Assembly: GCF_002368415.1 (NCBI RefSeq)
Contig: NZ_AP018290.1
Location: forward strand, 3,733,614-3,797,613
Direction: 5' to 3'
DNA length: 64,000 nucleotides
DNA from: Calothrix sp. NIES-4105
GTDB taxonomy: Bacteria > Cyanobacteriota > Cyanobacteriia > Cyanobacteriales > Nostocaceae
In this document: piece after piece, positions 46,219 through 56,600 of the stretch
Layout: each line of letters opens with the position of its first letter
Numbering within the stretch: the stretch's first letter is position 1
Notes under the pieces: model-generated
The model's input: the letters and a program-made list of their open reading frames with translations, nothing else
Databases searched by the model: none
Told to the model about the DNA's origin: nothing
Program-made: the position numbers and the translations under genes

Positions 46219-46958
46219 CTATTTACAAGTCGGCGCCTTTAGGGATTCAGCTAAGGTTCTAAGTAAAAGTTCTTGGGCTGAATGTATGAAAAAGTGGTTG
46301 CCAGGAAACATCTGTAACGAGAAAGAAGCTTTTGTATGCTCAAGCCATGCTAAAAGGTTTCATGACTAACTTCTGTGTCTTGTAAGCCACCGAAAACGGT
46401 GATTAGGCAATCGAGTGGCTGTTCATGTTTGTAAACATATGTTTCTAAAACAGCAAAATCTGCTCGCAGCATGGGAATAAGTAACTGCATAAGTTCGGGA
46501 TTATCCAGCACAGAAGAAGGTGTTCCGCCCAGATGTCGTAGTTCCTCTTTAAAAGCTAGTTCTGGTAAATCATGAATAGGTGGTTTTGTATCAGGAATTT
46601 GAGGCGCACGGCGACCAGATATAAAAAGATGCGCTGGATGAATGCGATACTCGTTGCGGAGTAGGCGGGCAAGCTCAAAACTAACCAGTCCACCCATACT
46701 ATGACCAAAAAAAGCAAATGGTTTGTCTAAGTAAGAGAGAAAAGCGGGAGCAATAGCCTCAAGTTGATTAAATGGCGCCAGCTTCATCTGGATTCCGCGT
46801 CCGGGAAGCTCAATAGCGCAAACTTCAATATTCGGTGCTAACCTGTCTGACCAATTGCGAAAAATTAGCGAACTACCGCCCGCATAGGGAAAGCAGAACA
46901 GACGTATTGAAGCTTGAGGATTTTTTTTTAACGCCGACTTACTTTAAAAAATCAGCAT
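46219..46958 (-). pseudogene. type II thioesterase of the NRPS cluster, multiply damaged
   Basis: Alpha/beta-hydrolase thioesterase read in pieces: ASIRLFCFPYAGGSSLIFRN, FFGHSMGGLVSFELARLL (catalytic Ser), then VFGGLQDTEVSHE (Asp region) and FPGNHFFIHS (catalytic His). Two lesions are visible. The likely start ATG at 46958, overlapping the methyltransferase stop (ATGCTGA), meets an in-frame TAA after four codons. Near 46369 the frame shifts by one base in an A-run, so the His part is in another frame and ends at the TAG at 46219. Type II thioesterases remove wrong acyl groups from carrier domains. All catalytic residues remain, so damage is either recent or a sequencing fault in two homopolymers. 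Confidence 0.85.
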
Positions 46959-47704
46959 ATCGTTTTACCACAGACGAAATAAACTCTATCTAAATCATCG
47001 GCTGCAACATTAGGCTCTATGCTGTAACAGTTTACTGTTGTAAAACCAACATTTTTGAGCATAGAAATTACCTCTTCCTGCTCATAACCTCTGACTAACC
47101 AAGTATTGTCTGCACGCTGCCAGTTATCCTCGATTAATTGAAAGATAGTAATGTGAATGTTTCCGATTTTTTCTTCAGGTTTATAGAGGCGTTTTAACGC
47201 CCAGGCATAATCATCTTTGACATCGCCAATCATAGAATTGTTCCAACTTCCTTCATATGTTTTATCCAAGCGTAAGTCGAACATAAACCAGCCATTTTCT
47301 ATTAGAGCAGCATATACGTTTTCAAAAACGCTGGATAATTCTTCATGATTAATGACATGGTTAAGACCATAATCTACGCAAACAACTCCATCAAACTTAA
47401 ATGGGAATTTGAAAAAGCGCGCGTCTTCATGAATAAATTTACTATTAGGTGAGTTTTCACGAGCATAGTGTAAAACCTCTGCGGAACCATCAATTCCAGT
47501 AACTTGATATCCTTTGTTTTGTAGCTTTTGTGCTAGTTGTCCCGTACCACAACATAGTTCAAGAATATTTGCCCCTTTAGAAAGATGTTTTAGCAGTAAT
47601 TCTTCTATGTGTGGTAGTGCAGTCTCGCTGCTTTCTGGTCCCCAAGCTTCATTGAGTATCCGGGCAAAACTGCTATATTCAGAATAGAGAGTTTTAGAAG
47701 ACAT
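46952..47704 (-). CDS. class I SAM-dependent methyltransferase
   Basis: 250 residues. SAM-binding motif I NILELCCGTGQLAQ (about residues 45-58), acidic motif II TGIDGSAEVL, and GVVCVDYGLNHV at the position of motif IV. A stand-alone methyltransferase between the aminotransferase and the thioesterase, in the same orientation as the NRPS genes, so probably a tailoring enzyme for the peptide; N-, O- or C-specificity cannot be told from sequence. Confidence 0.88.
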   Translation of the reverse strand: MSSKTLYSEYSSFARILNEAWGPESSETALPHIEELLLKHLSKGANILELCCGTGQLAQKLQNKGYQVTGIDGSAEVLHYARENSPNSKFIHEDARFFKFPFKFDGVVCVDYGLNHVINHEELSSVFENVYAALIENGWFMFDLRLDKTYEGSWNNSMIGDVKDDYAWALKRLYKPEEKIGNIHITIFQLIEDNWQRADNTWLVRGYEQEEVISMLKNVGFTTVNCYSIEPNVAADDLDRVYFVCGKTIC

Positions 47705-47773
47705 AAAATGTTTCTCCTGTGTTGATATTGAACTGGAAAATAAAATAATTAGGGTATGTTTGGCTAAAAAAGC

Positions 47774-49219
47774 TTAACTTAGTGCTACTGTTGTGGTTTC
47801 AAAGTTCTCTTGAGTTGTTTGATGACTCTTTGTAGGTAAAAATTCTCCCTTTCGTAATTCTTCTACACTATCCTTAACAGCAGAAAGGACGTAATCAATA
47901 TCTTCATCGGTATGGGCTGTGGATAAGAAACCTCCATCTCCACGCAATAAAATTCCTCTATTGAGTAGGTGGTAGTATAACAGTTCAAAACTCAATGAAG
48001 ATGCATTAGCTTGGGCTGATGTAGAATTGCCTGCATATGCACGACCGAAAAGCGAGCCAAAATTTACCATACGGACGGGTAATTCTTCTTTTTCAAAGTA
48101 ATCATTAAGTCTGTTAACAAATTTTGATGTACGTTCGTTCAACTGCATATGCAGTGTAGTTTCTTTTTTCAAGTGCTTAATTACGGCGCCTGCCGCAGCT
48201 ATAGCTAAGGGATGTTTGCAAAATGTCCCGGCAAAAAATGTTGTCTTTGCTTGGGGATAGGATAAATCTCCATAATTCCATGTGCCGCCATCAATTGTAT
48301 CTAAATAATCGGATTTGCCAGCAATAATACCAATTGGCATACCGCCACCAATAATCTTGCCATAGGTTGCTAAATCTGCTTTTACACCAAAATGTGCTTG
48401 CGCTCCGCCAGAATGAATTCGGAACCCAGTAACCATTTCATCAAATATTAAAATTATTCCTAACTTTAATGTTAATTGTCTCAGTTGCTGAAGAAATTCT
48501 TTGGGTTGTAAGCCTGGTCTGCGACTTTGCACTGGTTCAACTAAAACAGCGGCTATTTGTTGAGCATCAGTCTTGATAATTTCGAGTGATTGTGCATTGC
48601 CGTAATCTAAAATTAAAACATTAGTAGCAAAGTTGGCTGGTATTCCAGGAGCAATTGGTGCTATTTTTGTACTACCATTTTTACCGTTTACTTCTACTAA
48701 AGTTTCATTAAAATGACCGTGATAAGAACCTGAAAATATGACAATTTTATCACGTCCTGTGACTGTTCTGGCTATACGGATAGCCGTCATTACAGCTTCT
48801 GTTCCTGTATTGCTGAACGCTACTCGCTCCAAACCTGTCAGTTCACAAATTCCTTCAGCTACTTCACCAATTAACTCTGGTTGAGTACCAAGTTGGATGC
48901 CTTTTTCAAGTTGTTCTAATAAAGCTTGTTTGATGAATGGTGGGTTGTGCCCGAATAAATTTGTGCCATAGCCCATAATAAAGTCAATGTACTGATTGTT
49001 ATTGACATCCCATATTTTTGAACCTAAAGAGCGTTGCCCTACGATGGGATAATACATTTCTTTGGTCAGCAAATCAAAGCGAGATAAGGCTTTGTTGTCA
49101 GCTAAATAAGGACGGCAGGCTTGGGTAAAGGTTTTTGATTTATTGGTACGGTGATTGAAGCGAGAGATTAATGCTTCTAAATGTTGTTTTTGACGAGAGT
49201 TTAAGCTTGTTGATGACAT
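47774..49219 (-). CDS. class III aminotransferase, glutamate-1-semialdehyde mutase-like
   Basis: 481 residues. PLP-dependent fold type I class III: YIDFIMGYGTNLFGHNPP, AFSNTGTEAVMTAIRIAR (phosphate site), LIFDEMVTGFR (Asp), and the lysine in DLATYGKIIGGGMPIG. Similar free-standing or embedded enzymes in NRPS/PKS pathways transfer an amino group to or from a carrier-bound or free intermediate. It lies 51 bp after the reductase-terminated NRPS, whose A domain seems to choose a substrate without an alpha-amino group, so it may make that substrate or aminate the aldehyde product (inference). Confidence 0.9.
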   Translation of the reverse strand: MSSTSLNSRQKQHLEALISRFNHRTNKSKTFTQACRPYLADNKALSRFDLLTKEMYYPIVGQRSLGSKIWDVNNNQYIDFIMGYGTNLFGHNPPFIKQALLEQLEKGIQLGTQPELIGEVAEGICELTGLERVAFSNTGTEAVMTAIRIARTVTGRDKIVIFSGSYHGHFNETLVEVNGKNGSTKIAPIAPGIPANFATNVLILDYGNAQSLEIIKTDAQQIAAVLVEPVQSRRPGLQPKEFLQQLRQLTLKLGIILIFDEMVTGFRIHSGGAQAHFGVKADLATYGKIIGGGMPIGIIAGKSDYLDTIDGGTWNYGDLSYPQAKTTFFAGTFCKHPLAIAAAGAVIKHLKKETTLHMQLNERTSKFVNRLNDYFEKEELPVRMVNFGSLFGRAYAGNSTSAQANASSLSFELLYYHLLNRGILLRGDGGFLSTAHTDEDIDYVLSAVKDSVEELRKGEFLPTKSHQTTQENFETTTVALS

Positions 49220-49269
49220 AGTTTTTCCAATTGATGAAATAAAATGACAAACACTGAACTACCGCATTC

Positions 49270-52200
49270 CTATGTGATGTTATTTGTAGATTGTAAAAAA
49301 CCACTGTGAATCAGATATGAGAAGTAGGTATTAAATAATTCTTGATTGACTGGTGGACAGTTAATGGAAGTTGTTGCAAGCCCAGCAAGTGTATTTTGAC
49401 AGTCTAATTTCAACTCGCTTGTGAGGGTAGTAGTATTATTTGCGTCTTCGGTGAACATAGATATTAGTGGATACAAAGCATTTTCCTCGAAATTCTTACT
49501 ATTAAGTAGTTCTGCTCGCCATTTGGACTCTGGAATTTCTACGAGTGGATAACCATAGAAGCGAATGTAATTCACTACTTGGCGCCAATGTGCAGGTTGA
49601 GGATTTACTAAGTGAAAGATTTTCCCTAATGATTCTTTTTGCCGGGATAAATGAACAATTGCTTGGCTTACATAATCTACAGGGCTAATATTAACCGTAG
49701 TGTTACGGTCTGGAACTTTGCCAAGTTGAATACAACCTTTAATCATTCTAAAGGTATGGTCGTTTGTATTGCAAACTCCTGTTTTGCTGCTTCCTGATAT
49801 GCGTCCTGGTCTGTAAATGCTGATAGGAAGACCCCGACTACGAGCGATTGTAACTAATTTTTCCGCAACCCATTTACTTTGTGTGTAGCCAGTAGATGGG
49901 GCTTTACTGGCATTTATATTGTCTATATTATCTTGTTCTCCATCTACAATAACACCAAGAGTAGAAATGAAATGTACGGGTTTAAGTTTAATTTGACTGG
50001 CTAATCTCAAAATTTCTTGGGTTCCTAAAACATTAGCCGCTTTGAGTGCAGAGTAAGGGTAAGTAAAGTTGACTAACGCTCCATTATGATAAATACTATC
50101 AACTATGCTTGCTAGTATTTGAAACTCTTCTTGAGACAAACCTAACATCTGTTGAGATAAATCTCCTACCACAGGAATAATCCGCTGACTAAACTTTTCA
50201 TCCCAAAGCAAGTAGGATTCTAAAGCATTTTGAATTTTCTGCTTTCCAGATTCAATATTGTTCGAGCGTACTAAGCAGTAAATATCCGCTCTCGTTCGTT
50301 GTAAAAGTTCATTAAGTAAAAAAGCTCCCAGAAAACCTGTGGCGCCAGTCAAGAAAATGGCATTCTCTACAATATAAGGGTCAAAGGTGAAGCCATTTGA
50401 GCAAATGGCAGGGTCTAAGACAGCATCAGCCATGAGTGTTGTAATATCAGTTGCAATATCGCTCTTAGGTGTTTGCTGCTCAATTCTTACAGCTAATCCT
50501 GCGACAGTAGGAACTTCAAATAAAGAACTAATAGACAAATTTATCTGGAATGCTTTTCTTACCTGAGCAAGCAGTTGGGTAATTAGTAAAGAATGTCCTC
50601 CTAATTCAAAGAAGTTATCGTGAATACCTACTTTTTCTAAACCCAGAAGATTTGCCCAAATGGAAGCTAGTTGTTTTTCTACTGGAGTTCGTGGCGCCAC
50701 ATATTGCGCTTCTAAATCAGGATGAGTTTGCTCTAGTTCTGGTAGCGCTTGGCGATCTACTTTTCCATTCGGTGTTCTTGGTAACGTTTTTAGCAGCACA
50801 AAAGCAGAAGGCACCATGTATTCTAGTAGGTGCTGCTTTCCAAAGTTACGTAGTTCTTTAAGTAGTGTGGAGTGAAGGTTCTGGCGGCGAAACTCAGAGT
50901 TAGTCACTATATATGCTACCAGGCGCTTATCCCCATGTACTTCCTGTGTTGCTAAGACTACAACGTCTTGCACAGCTTGGTGTTGCTTGAATGTTGCTTC
51001 AATCTCTCCCAGTTCGATACGGAAACCGCGTATTTTCACTTGGTTGTCAATGCGCCCAACGAATTCTATATTACCATCTGTTAAATACCGGGCTAAGTCC
51101 CCAGTTTTATAAAGCTTTTCCCCCAAGACCGATGTAAAGGGATTAAGAATAAACCGCTCAAAAGTTAACTCTGGTCGGTTTAAATATCCCCTAGTTAAAG
51201 GGGCGCCACCAATGTACAGTTCACCCGTTACACCAAAGGGTACAGGTTGTAACTGGTTATCCAGCACGTAAACTTGGGTATTTGCAAGGGGTTTTCCCAG
51301 AGGAACTGTTTTAGAGTTGGGATTTAAAATATTAGATGGAGAAGGGAGTGGATTAACTGGATAAGTTAGTACACCAACGGTTGTTTCTGTGGGACCGTAA
51401 TGGTTAAGAATTTGGCAGTTAGGTGCTTGTTGGTGGATAATGTCAATTAAATCCCAACTGCTAGCTTCGCCACCTAAAACTAAACACTGTCGAGGTAATA
51501 TCGATGACGTTGGAGAGGATGCAATTAGGGTTGCAAGGTGAGAGGGGACAATTTTAAGGCAATCAATTGGATGGAAGAGAAAGTAATCTGCTAATGCTTG
51601 TGCATCTGCGGCTCGTTCTTGAGATATTATATGCAGGCGCCCTCCTGTACACAAAGCAGGAAAAATTACTGTGTTACCCAGGTCTGCTGCAAAGCTGGAA
51701 ATCGTTGCAAAACTTGCACCTGGGTGTAAGTTTAATCTTTCCACAATTGCATATAGGTAATTTACAAGTTGTCGATGTTCAACAGCAACAGCTTTGGGTT
51801 TACCTGTGGAACCAGAAGTAAAGAGCGCATAAACAAGGTTTTCAGGTTGTACGGTTGTTTGAAGATTATCAAGAGGTTCCTGTGCAATAATTTCTCTATT
51901 CGTATCTAAGCAAATTATCTTAGCTACATTAACAGGAAGTTTTTCTATTAAGGACTGCTGTGTTAACAAGATTGATGCTTGAACATCCTGCAACCGAAAA
52001 GCTAAACTGGCTTTTGGTAATGTTGGTTCTAGTGGTAGGTAAGCAGCACCCGCTTTGAGGATGCCTAATAGTCCAATAATAATATCAAGCGAGCGCTCTA
52101 CACATAACCCGACTAGTACCTCTTTCCCTACACCCAATCGTTTTAAGTAAGAAGCTAGTTGATTTGCTTTGGCATTCAGTTCTGCATAAGTCAAATCTTG

Positions 52201-53595
52201 ATTTTCAAACACCACAGCTATGTTGTTTGGTGTCTGTTGTACTTGTTGTTCAAACAGTTGATGAATGCACTTATCTTGGGGATAGTTAGTTTGGGTGTTG
52301 TTAAATTCAACTAATAACTGATGACGTTCTCGAACAGTAAGAATTTCTAACTTTCTAACAGCAGTTTCTGGTTTTGTGACAACACTGTCTATTAAAGTCT
52401 GAAATTGTTCTGCCAAACGTTGAATGTTTTCGTCTGTATATATATTATCATTGTAGTGAAACTGAGCGACAAGAGAGTCTTGCTTGTGCAAACAGGTGAG
52501 TTTTAGTTTGCAGCAGTCAAAGCAGGCGTAAAGTTCATAAAGTGATAACGAAACTTCACTTGTGTGATATTCTTCGGGCAATTCTGTAAAATCAAAACTT
52601 ATTGATGAGTCGGCGCCATCTGACACAGTAAAGTATTCCTGATATTTATCAGCTTGGCGAATCTGTTCGCTAATCTGGGATAAAACTTCAGAAAATTTAA
52701 AATCTTTATCGATTAGAGAAGCAATAGGCAACGATTGAGCTAATAACCCCATTGTATCATAAATTTCTTCGTATTTTCTTCCCGAAAACAGAGTATTGAT
52801 AATAATATTTTGCTGTGTGGTAAGTTGCGAGATAAGTATATGGAAGCAAGTGAACAAAAAGTCCGAGAGCTTCGTGTTTGATTTAGTTATAGTAGTATGA
52901 ATTTTTTCTAAGTAGTCTGATAAATTGATGGAACAAACCTTTTGGGTAAATGAAATTGTTTGATTAATTGTGCTTTCAAAGGGAAGGATGAGTGGTTGTT
53001 GAGTTTTCAGGTTTTGGTTTTGCCAGTAGTTTTTTCCAGCTTCTGCATCTTCTCCTTCTAATAGTTCATTTTGCCATTCTGAGAATTGGATATATTGTAT
53101 CGGTTCCAACAATTCTGTTTCTTCTGATACATAATGGTAAATTTCGTGCAGGAGATTCTTGAGTGTCCAACTATCTGCACATAAAGAGGGTAGAGTAATT
53201 AGCAGTATACGCTGATTATCTAAGAGGGTTATCAAACATAAACGCAACGGATTGTTGCCTAAGCTAGAAATAGAACTTTTTTCCTCCTGAAATAATTTAT
53301 CAAGTTTTAGCTCTTGTTTCTGTTCACTTAAATTAATACTACGCCATGTCGGTATACTTGTATCAGCTATAACTTGGATGGGGATTTTGATACCTGGTCG
53401 GTGGTGAAAAGTAGTGCGGAATATTTCATGGCGATTAATGACTTTTTGTAATGCTGATTTTAATAGTTTTTCGTTGAGGCTTCCAGTGATGAGAATTGCT
53501 AGTTGTGAGCAGTAAATGTAGCCATTTTGTTGTAATGACCATAGACGTTGTTGTTGGGGGGAAAGGCGAAACCCTTCTAAAGTTTGATTTTGCAT
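49270..53595 (-). CDS. NRPS module C*-A-PCP with terminal thioester reductase
   Basis: 1441 residues. Condensation-like domain 1-430 in which the HHxxxDG motif is replaced by PSLCADS, so the catalytic His is Ser. Adenylation domain about 448-960 (ALFTSGSTGKPKAVAVEH, NHYGPTETTV, YKTGDLARYL). Its A4 region reads SSFAADLGNT, so the position that normally holds the amino-group-binding Asp (235) is Ala. Carrier domain DNFFELGGHSL at about 995. Terminal NAD(P)H reductase from about 1082 (FLTGATGFLGAFLL, and Tyr/Lys in YTQSKWVAEK). The reductase would release the chain as aldehyde or alcohol, making this the last assembly-line protein. Confidence 0.93.
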   Translation of the reverse strand: MQNQTLEGFRLSPQQQRLWSLQQNGYIYCSQLAILITGSLNEKLLKSALQKVINRHEIFRTTFHHRPGIKIPIQVIADTSIPTWRSINLSEQKQELKLDKLFQEEKSSISSLGNNPLRLCLITLLDNQRILLITLPSLCADSWTLKNLLHEIYHYVSEETELLEPIQYIQFSEWQNELLEGEDAEAGKNYWQNQNLKTQQPLILPFESTINQTISFTQKVCSINLSDYLEKIHTTITKSNTKLSDFLFTCFHILISQLTTQQNIIINTLFSGRKYEEIYDTMGLLAQSLPIASLIDKDFKFSEVLSQISEQIRQADKYQEYFTVSDGADSSISFDFTELPEEYHTSEVSLSLYELYACFDCCKLKLTCLHKQDSLVAQFHYNDNIYTDENIQRLAEQFQTLIDSVVTKPETAVRKLEILTVRERHQLLVEFNNTQTNYPQDKCIHQLFEQQVQQTPNNIAVVFENQDLTYAELNAKANQLASYLKRLGVGKEVLVGLCVERSLDIIIGLLGILKAGAAYLPLEPTLPKASLAFRLQDVQASILLTQQSLIEKLPVNVAKIICLDTNREIIAQEPLDNLQTTVQPENLVYALFTSGSTGKPKAVAVEHRQLVNYLYAIVERLNLHPGASFATISSFAADLGNTVIFPALCTGGRLHIISQERAADAQALADYFLFHPIDCLKIVPSHLATLIASSPTSSILPRQCLVLGGEASSWDLIDIIHQQAPNCQILNHYGPTETTVGVLTYPVNPLPSPSNILNPNSKTVPLGKPLANTQVYVLDNQLQPVPFGVTGELYIGGAPLTRGYLNRPELTFERFILNPFTSVLGEKLYKTGDLARYLTDGNIEFVGRIDNQVKIRGFRIELGEIEATFKQHQAVQDVVVLATQEVHGDKRLVAYIVTNSEFRRQNLHSTLLKELRNFGKQHLLEYMVPSAFVLLKTLPRTPNGKVDRQALPELEQTHPDLEAQYVAPRTPVEKQLASIWANLLGLEKVGIHDNFFELGGHSLLITQLLAQVRKAFQINLSISSLFEVPTVAGLAVRIEQQTPKSDIATDITTLMADAVLDPAICSNGFTFDPYIVENAIFLTGATGFLGAFLLNELLQRTRADIYCLVRSNNIESGKQKIQNALESYLLWDEKFSQRIIPVVGDLSQQMLGLSQEEFQILASIVDSIYHNGALVNFTYPYSALKAANVLGTQEILRLASQIKLKPVHFISTLGVIVDGEQDNIDNINASKAPSTGYTQSKWVAEKLVTIARSRGLPISIYRPGRISGSSKTGVCNTNDHTFRMIKGCIQLGKVPDRNTTVNISPVDYVSQAIVHLSRQKESLGKIFHLVNPQPAHWRQVVNYIRFYGYPLVEIPESKWRAELLNSKNFEENALYPLISMFTEDANNTTTLTSELKLDCQNTLAGLATTSINCPPVNQELFNTYFSYLIHSGFLQSTNNIT

Positions 53596-53626
53596 TTTTA
53601 ATTAATAATTAATTGGTAATTATCTC

Positions 53627-53692
53627 GATCGTAGGGTGGCTTAAGCCACCTTACTCTCATATTCCGGTCAGACGTTACATGTAACGTCTCTA
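53627..53692. repeat. palindromic intergenic repeats between two NRPS genes
   Basis: GGTGGCTTAAGCCACC (53636-53651) and GACGTTACATGTAACGTC (53672-53689) are perfect palindromes. The second also occurs, shorter or varied, at 35493-35508 and 8902-8919, so it is a dispersed family in this genome. Either hairpin could modulate expression between the two synthetase genes. Confidence 0.7.
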
Positions 53693-56600
53693 CAACTGGT
53701 GTATTTCCCCCATTGCTACAACAATTTTTCTTTGTCCCTGATAAGGAAAGCGGCCGTGTGCCGTTAACATGTTGTCAAGCATTAGTACGTCTCCTTGCTG
53801 CCACGGAAAACTAATTGTAGCTTGTCGGTAAACTTGATTAATTTCTGACATCACTGCATCTTCAATAGGAGAACCATCACCGTAATAGACATTACGTGGT
53901 AAGCTATTTTCGCCAAATATTGACAGCAAAGATTCTCGAACTGTTGGGTTTAAACATGATATATGGTGTAGCTGAATCTGATTAAAAAAGACTGCTTCTT
54001 TTGTATAGGGGTGTTGTGCAATTGCTTGTCGGATTTGGCGAGTTTTTAAACCATTATTCGCTAGCCATTCAAATTCAATCTTTGCTTTTTTACAATAATT
54101 TTCAACTACTGCTTTGTCAGTGGTGCGGAAAAAATCTTGCCAGCTTACATCTAAACCTTCAATGTAGTTACGAACATACATTAATTGCTGTTTCTCAAGT
54201 TTTTCTCGCAATTTGGGGTTGAGTAATTGATAAACTTTGCGACAGTCTACAATTGGTGTTTCTCCTCCGCGCGCTGCTGGTTGTACGCAGTAAAACCATA
54301 TTTTGAGGGGAAACTGATGTAAATGAGAACTTTCGTTGTGGAAAAGTATCGCTTGGTCTGCGGGGTAAGGTGTGGAACCGTAAACTTTGTCACTTATTCC
54401 CTCGCGCGGTAAATCACCATATTCAGCAAATAAATTTGGGCAAATAGCTTGAGCCAAGTTTTCAAAATTTAATACTGCATCAATATTGCAGTTACGAAAG
54501 AGAATGGCGCCGTGATGTTGTAACTTAGTTTCTATAAATTGCCTGTTGTTTTTAGCCCAATCGGTAATGTCAATATCATTAATAGCAGGTTCTACTACTA
54601 AAGGTAAGCTTTCACCTGGCTGGAGAAAATATGTTTTTATTAATTCTCCTTGTGGTAATTTTACAGCTTTGGGCTTAACCTGCATAAACTTTTTAAGCTT
54701 ATTCTCTTCTTGTTTAGTTTCTGCCATAATCTGTTGTTTCTTTTCTGTTTCAGTAAGCATTTCTAAAGTGTTGATGCGGGCATCTGGTTGGGCGACAATA
54801 CTATTTAGTAACGTTTCAAAGTGTCCTGTCATACGTGCGATTGCTTTCGCATCAAACAAGTCAGCGTTGTAATGCCAGCTACCAACAATTTCTTGTTCTG
54901 TTTTTGCAACGAATAATGCTAAATCAAACTTTGCCGTTCCATAGTTAACTTCTAAGGGTGCTATTGTCAGATCGGGCAGTTCTAAATTCTGTTTTGGAAC
55001 GTTGTCCATAACGAATAACACTTCAAATAAAGGTGTGTGGTTTAAATGTCGTTCTGGTTGTAATTCCTCTACTAACTTCTCGAATGGTAAATCTTGATGA
55101 GCATAAGCTCCTATTGCGACTTCGCGCACCCTTTGTAACAGTTCTCGGAAACTGGGATAACCACCAAGGTAGGTGCGTAAAACTAAAATATTGACAAAAA
55201 AACCAATTAACCCTTCAGTTTCTGCCTGGTTACGATTGGCGACATCAGTACCCACAACAATATCATCTTGCTTACTATAGCGGTATAGTAGGGTTTTGAA
55301 AGCAGCGAGCATAGTTATGAATAAAGTTGCATTTGCTTCGCGGCTAAGGGTTTGAAGTGCTTGCGATAATTGGACAGATAACTTGAAGCTATGGATGATG
55401 CAACGACTGGTTTCTTTTTCTGGTCGTGGTTGAGAATAGGGAAGTTGTAGTGCTGGTAATGTCCCACCCAGTTGTTGCTTCCAGTACGCTAACTGCTTTG
55501 CCAACACGTCTTCTTGTAGCCACTGTCTTTGCCATACCGCAAAATCTGCATATTGTACAGGTAGTTCGGGTAGCGATAAAGGTTTTCTGTTTACTGAGGC
55601 TCTGTAAAAAGTTGCCAGTTCCCCGACAAGTACTTCCATTGACCAGCCATCAGAGATAATGTGATGCATGGTACACAGCAGTATGTATTCTGCGGGATTT
55701 AACTTTAGGAGAGTAACGCGCGCGAGTGGACTGCAAGCTAAGTCAAAAGGTTGCTCAGACTCCTTAGCAATCAGTCTCAGCACTTGAGCTTTTTGTTCTG
55801 CTTCCGGGAGTGTCTGCAAATCTATTACTGGTATAGTTAATTGCAACTTGGGGGCAATCACCTGTACAGGATACCCATCTATGGCGATAAACGACGTGCG
55901 TAAGGCTTCGTGACGTTTAATAATTTCGTTGAGACTTGTCTCCAAGGCTGCTATGTTGAGGGAACCCTTCATGTGTAGAGCGTTGAAGATGTTATAGCTA
56001 GAGTTCTCAGGGTGTAACTGCTGTAGGAACCATAGTCGCTGTTGGGCAAAGGACAAAGGAAATTCGGTTTTCTCTAGCCGTGCAATAGGTTGTATTGGCG
56101 CCGCAAGCAATATGAGTTGTTGGGATGCCTGAATTTTGGCGCCTAGTCCTGCTACGGTAGGTTCCTCAAACAAGTAGCGCAGGGGGACTTCCACCTGAAA
56201 AACTTTGCGAATACGAGAAATAAGTTGCGTGGCAATGAGCGAGTGTCCACCTAAATCAAAGAAGTTGTCATCGATACTAACTTGTTTAACACCTAGAATA
56301 TCACTCCAAATCCCCGCCAATATCTCTTCTACATTTGTACGTGGCGCTTTAAAATTATCCTGTTCGATTGTTGCTATCTCAGGTGCTGGTAACGCTTTTC
56401 GGTCTACCTTGCCATTAGGTGTAAGTGGTAGGGCTTCTAAAAATACAAAGGCGCCAGGTACCATGTACTCTGGTAACTTTTGTTTGAGAAAGTGGCGTAA
56501 TTCAGGAACTGTTGTAGGCGTATCATTAACTACATAAGCCACTAAGCGTTTGTCGCCCGGTAAATCCTCTCTAGCTAAAACGACAACCTCTCGGACTACT

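Noticed and set aside
46085-46369. Plus-strand 94-codon frame ending SSHAKRFHD
   Set aside because: Antisense of the thioesterase 3' end. The minus-strand reading gives clear thioesterase motifs.
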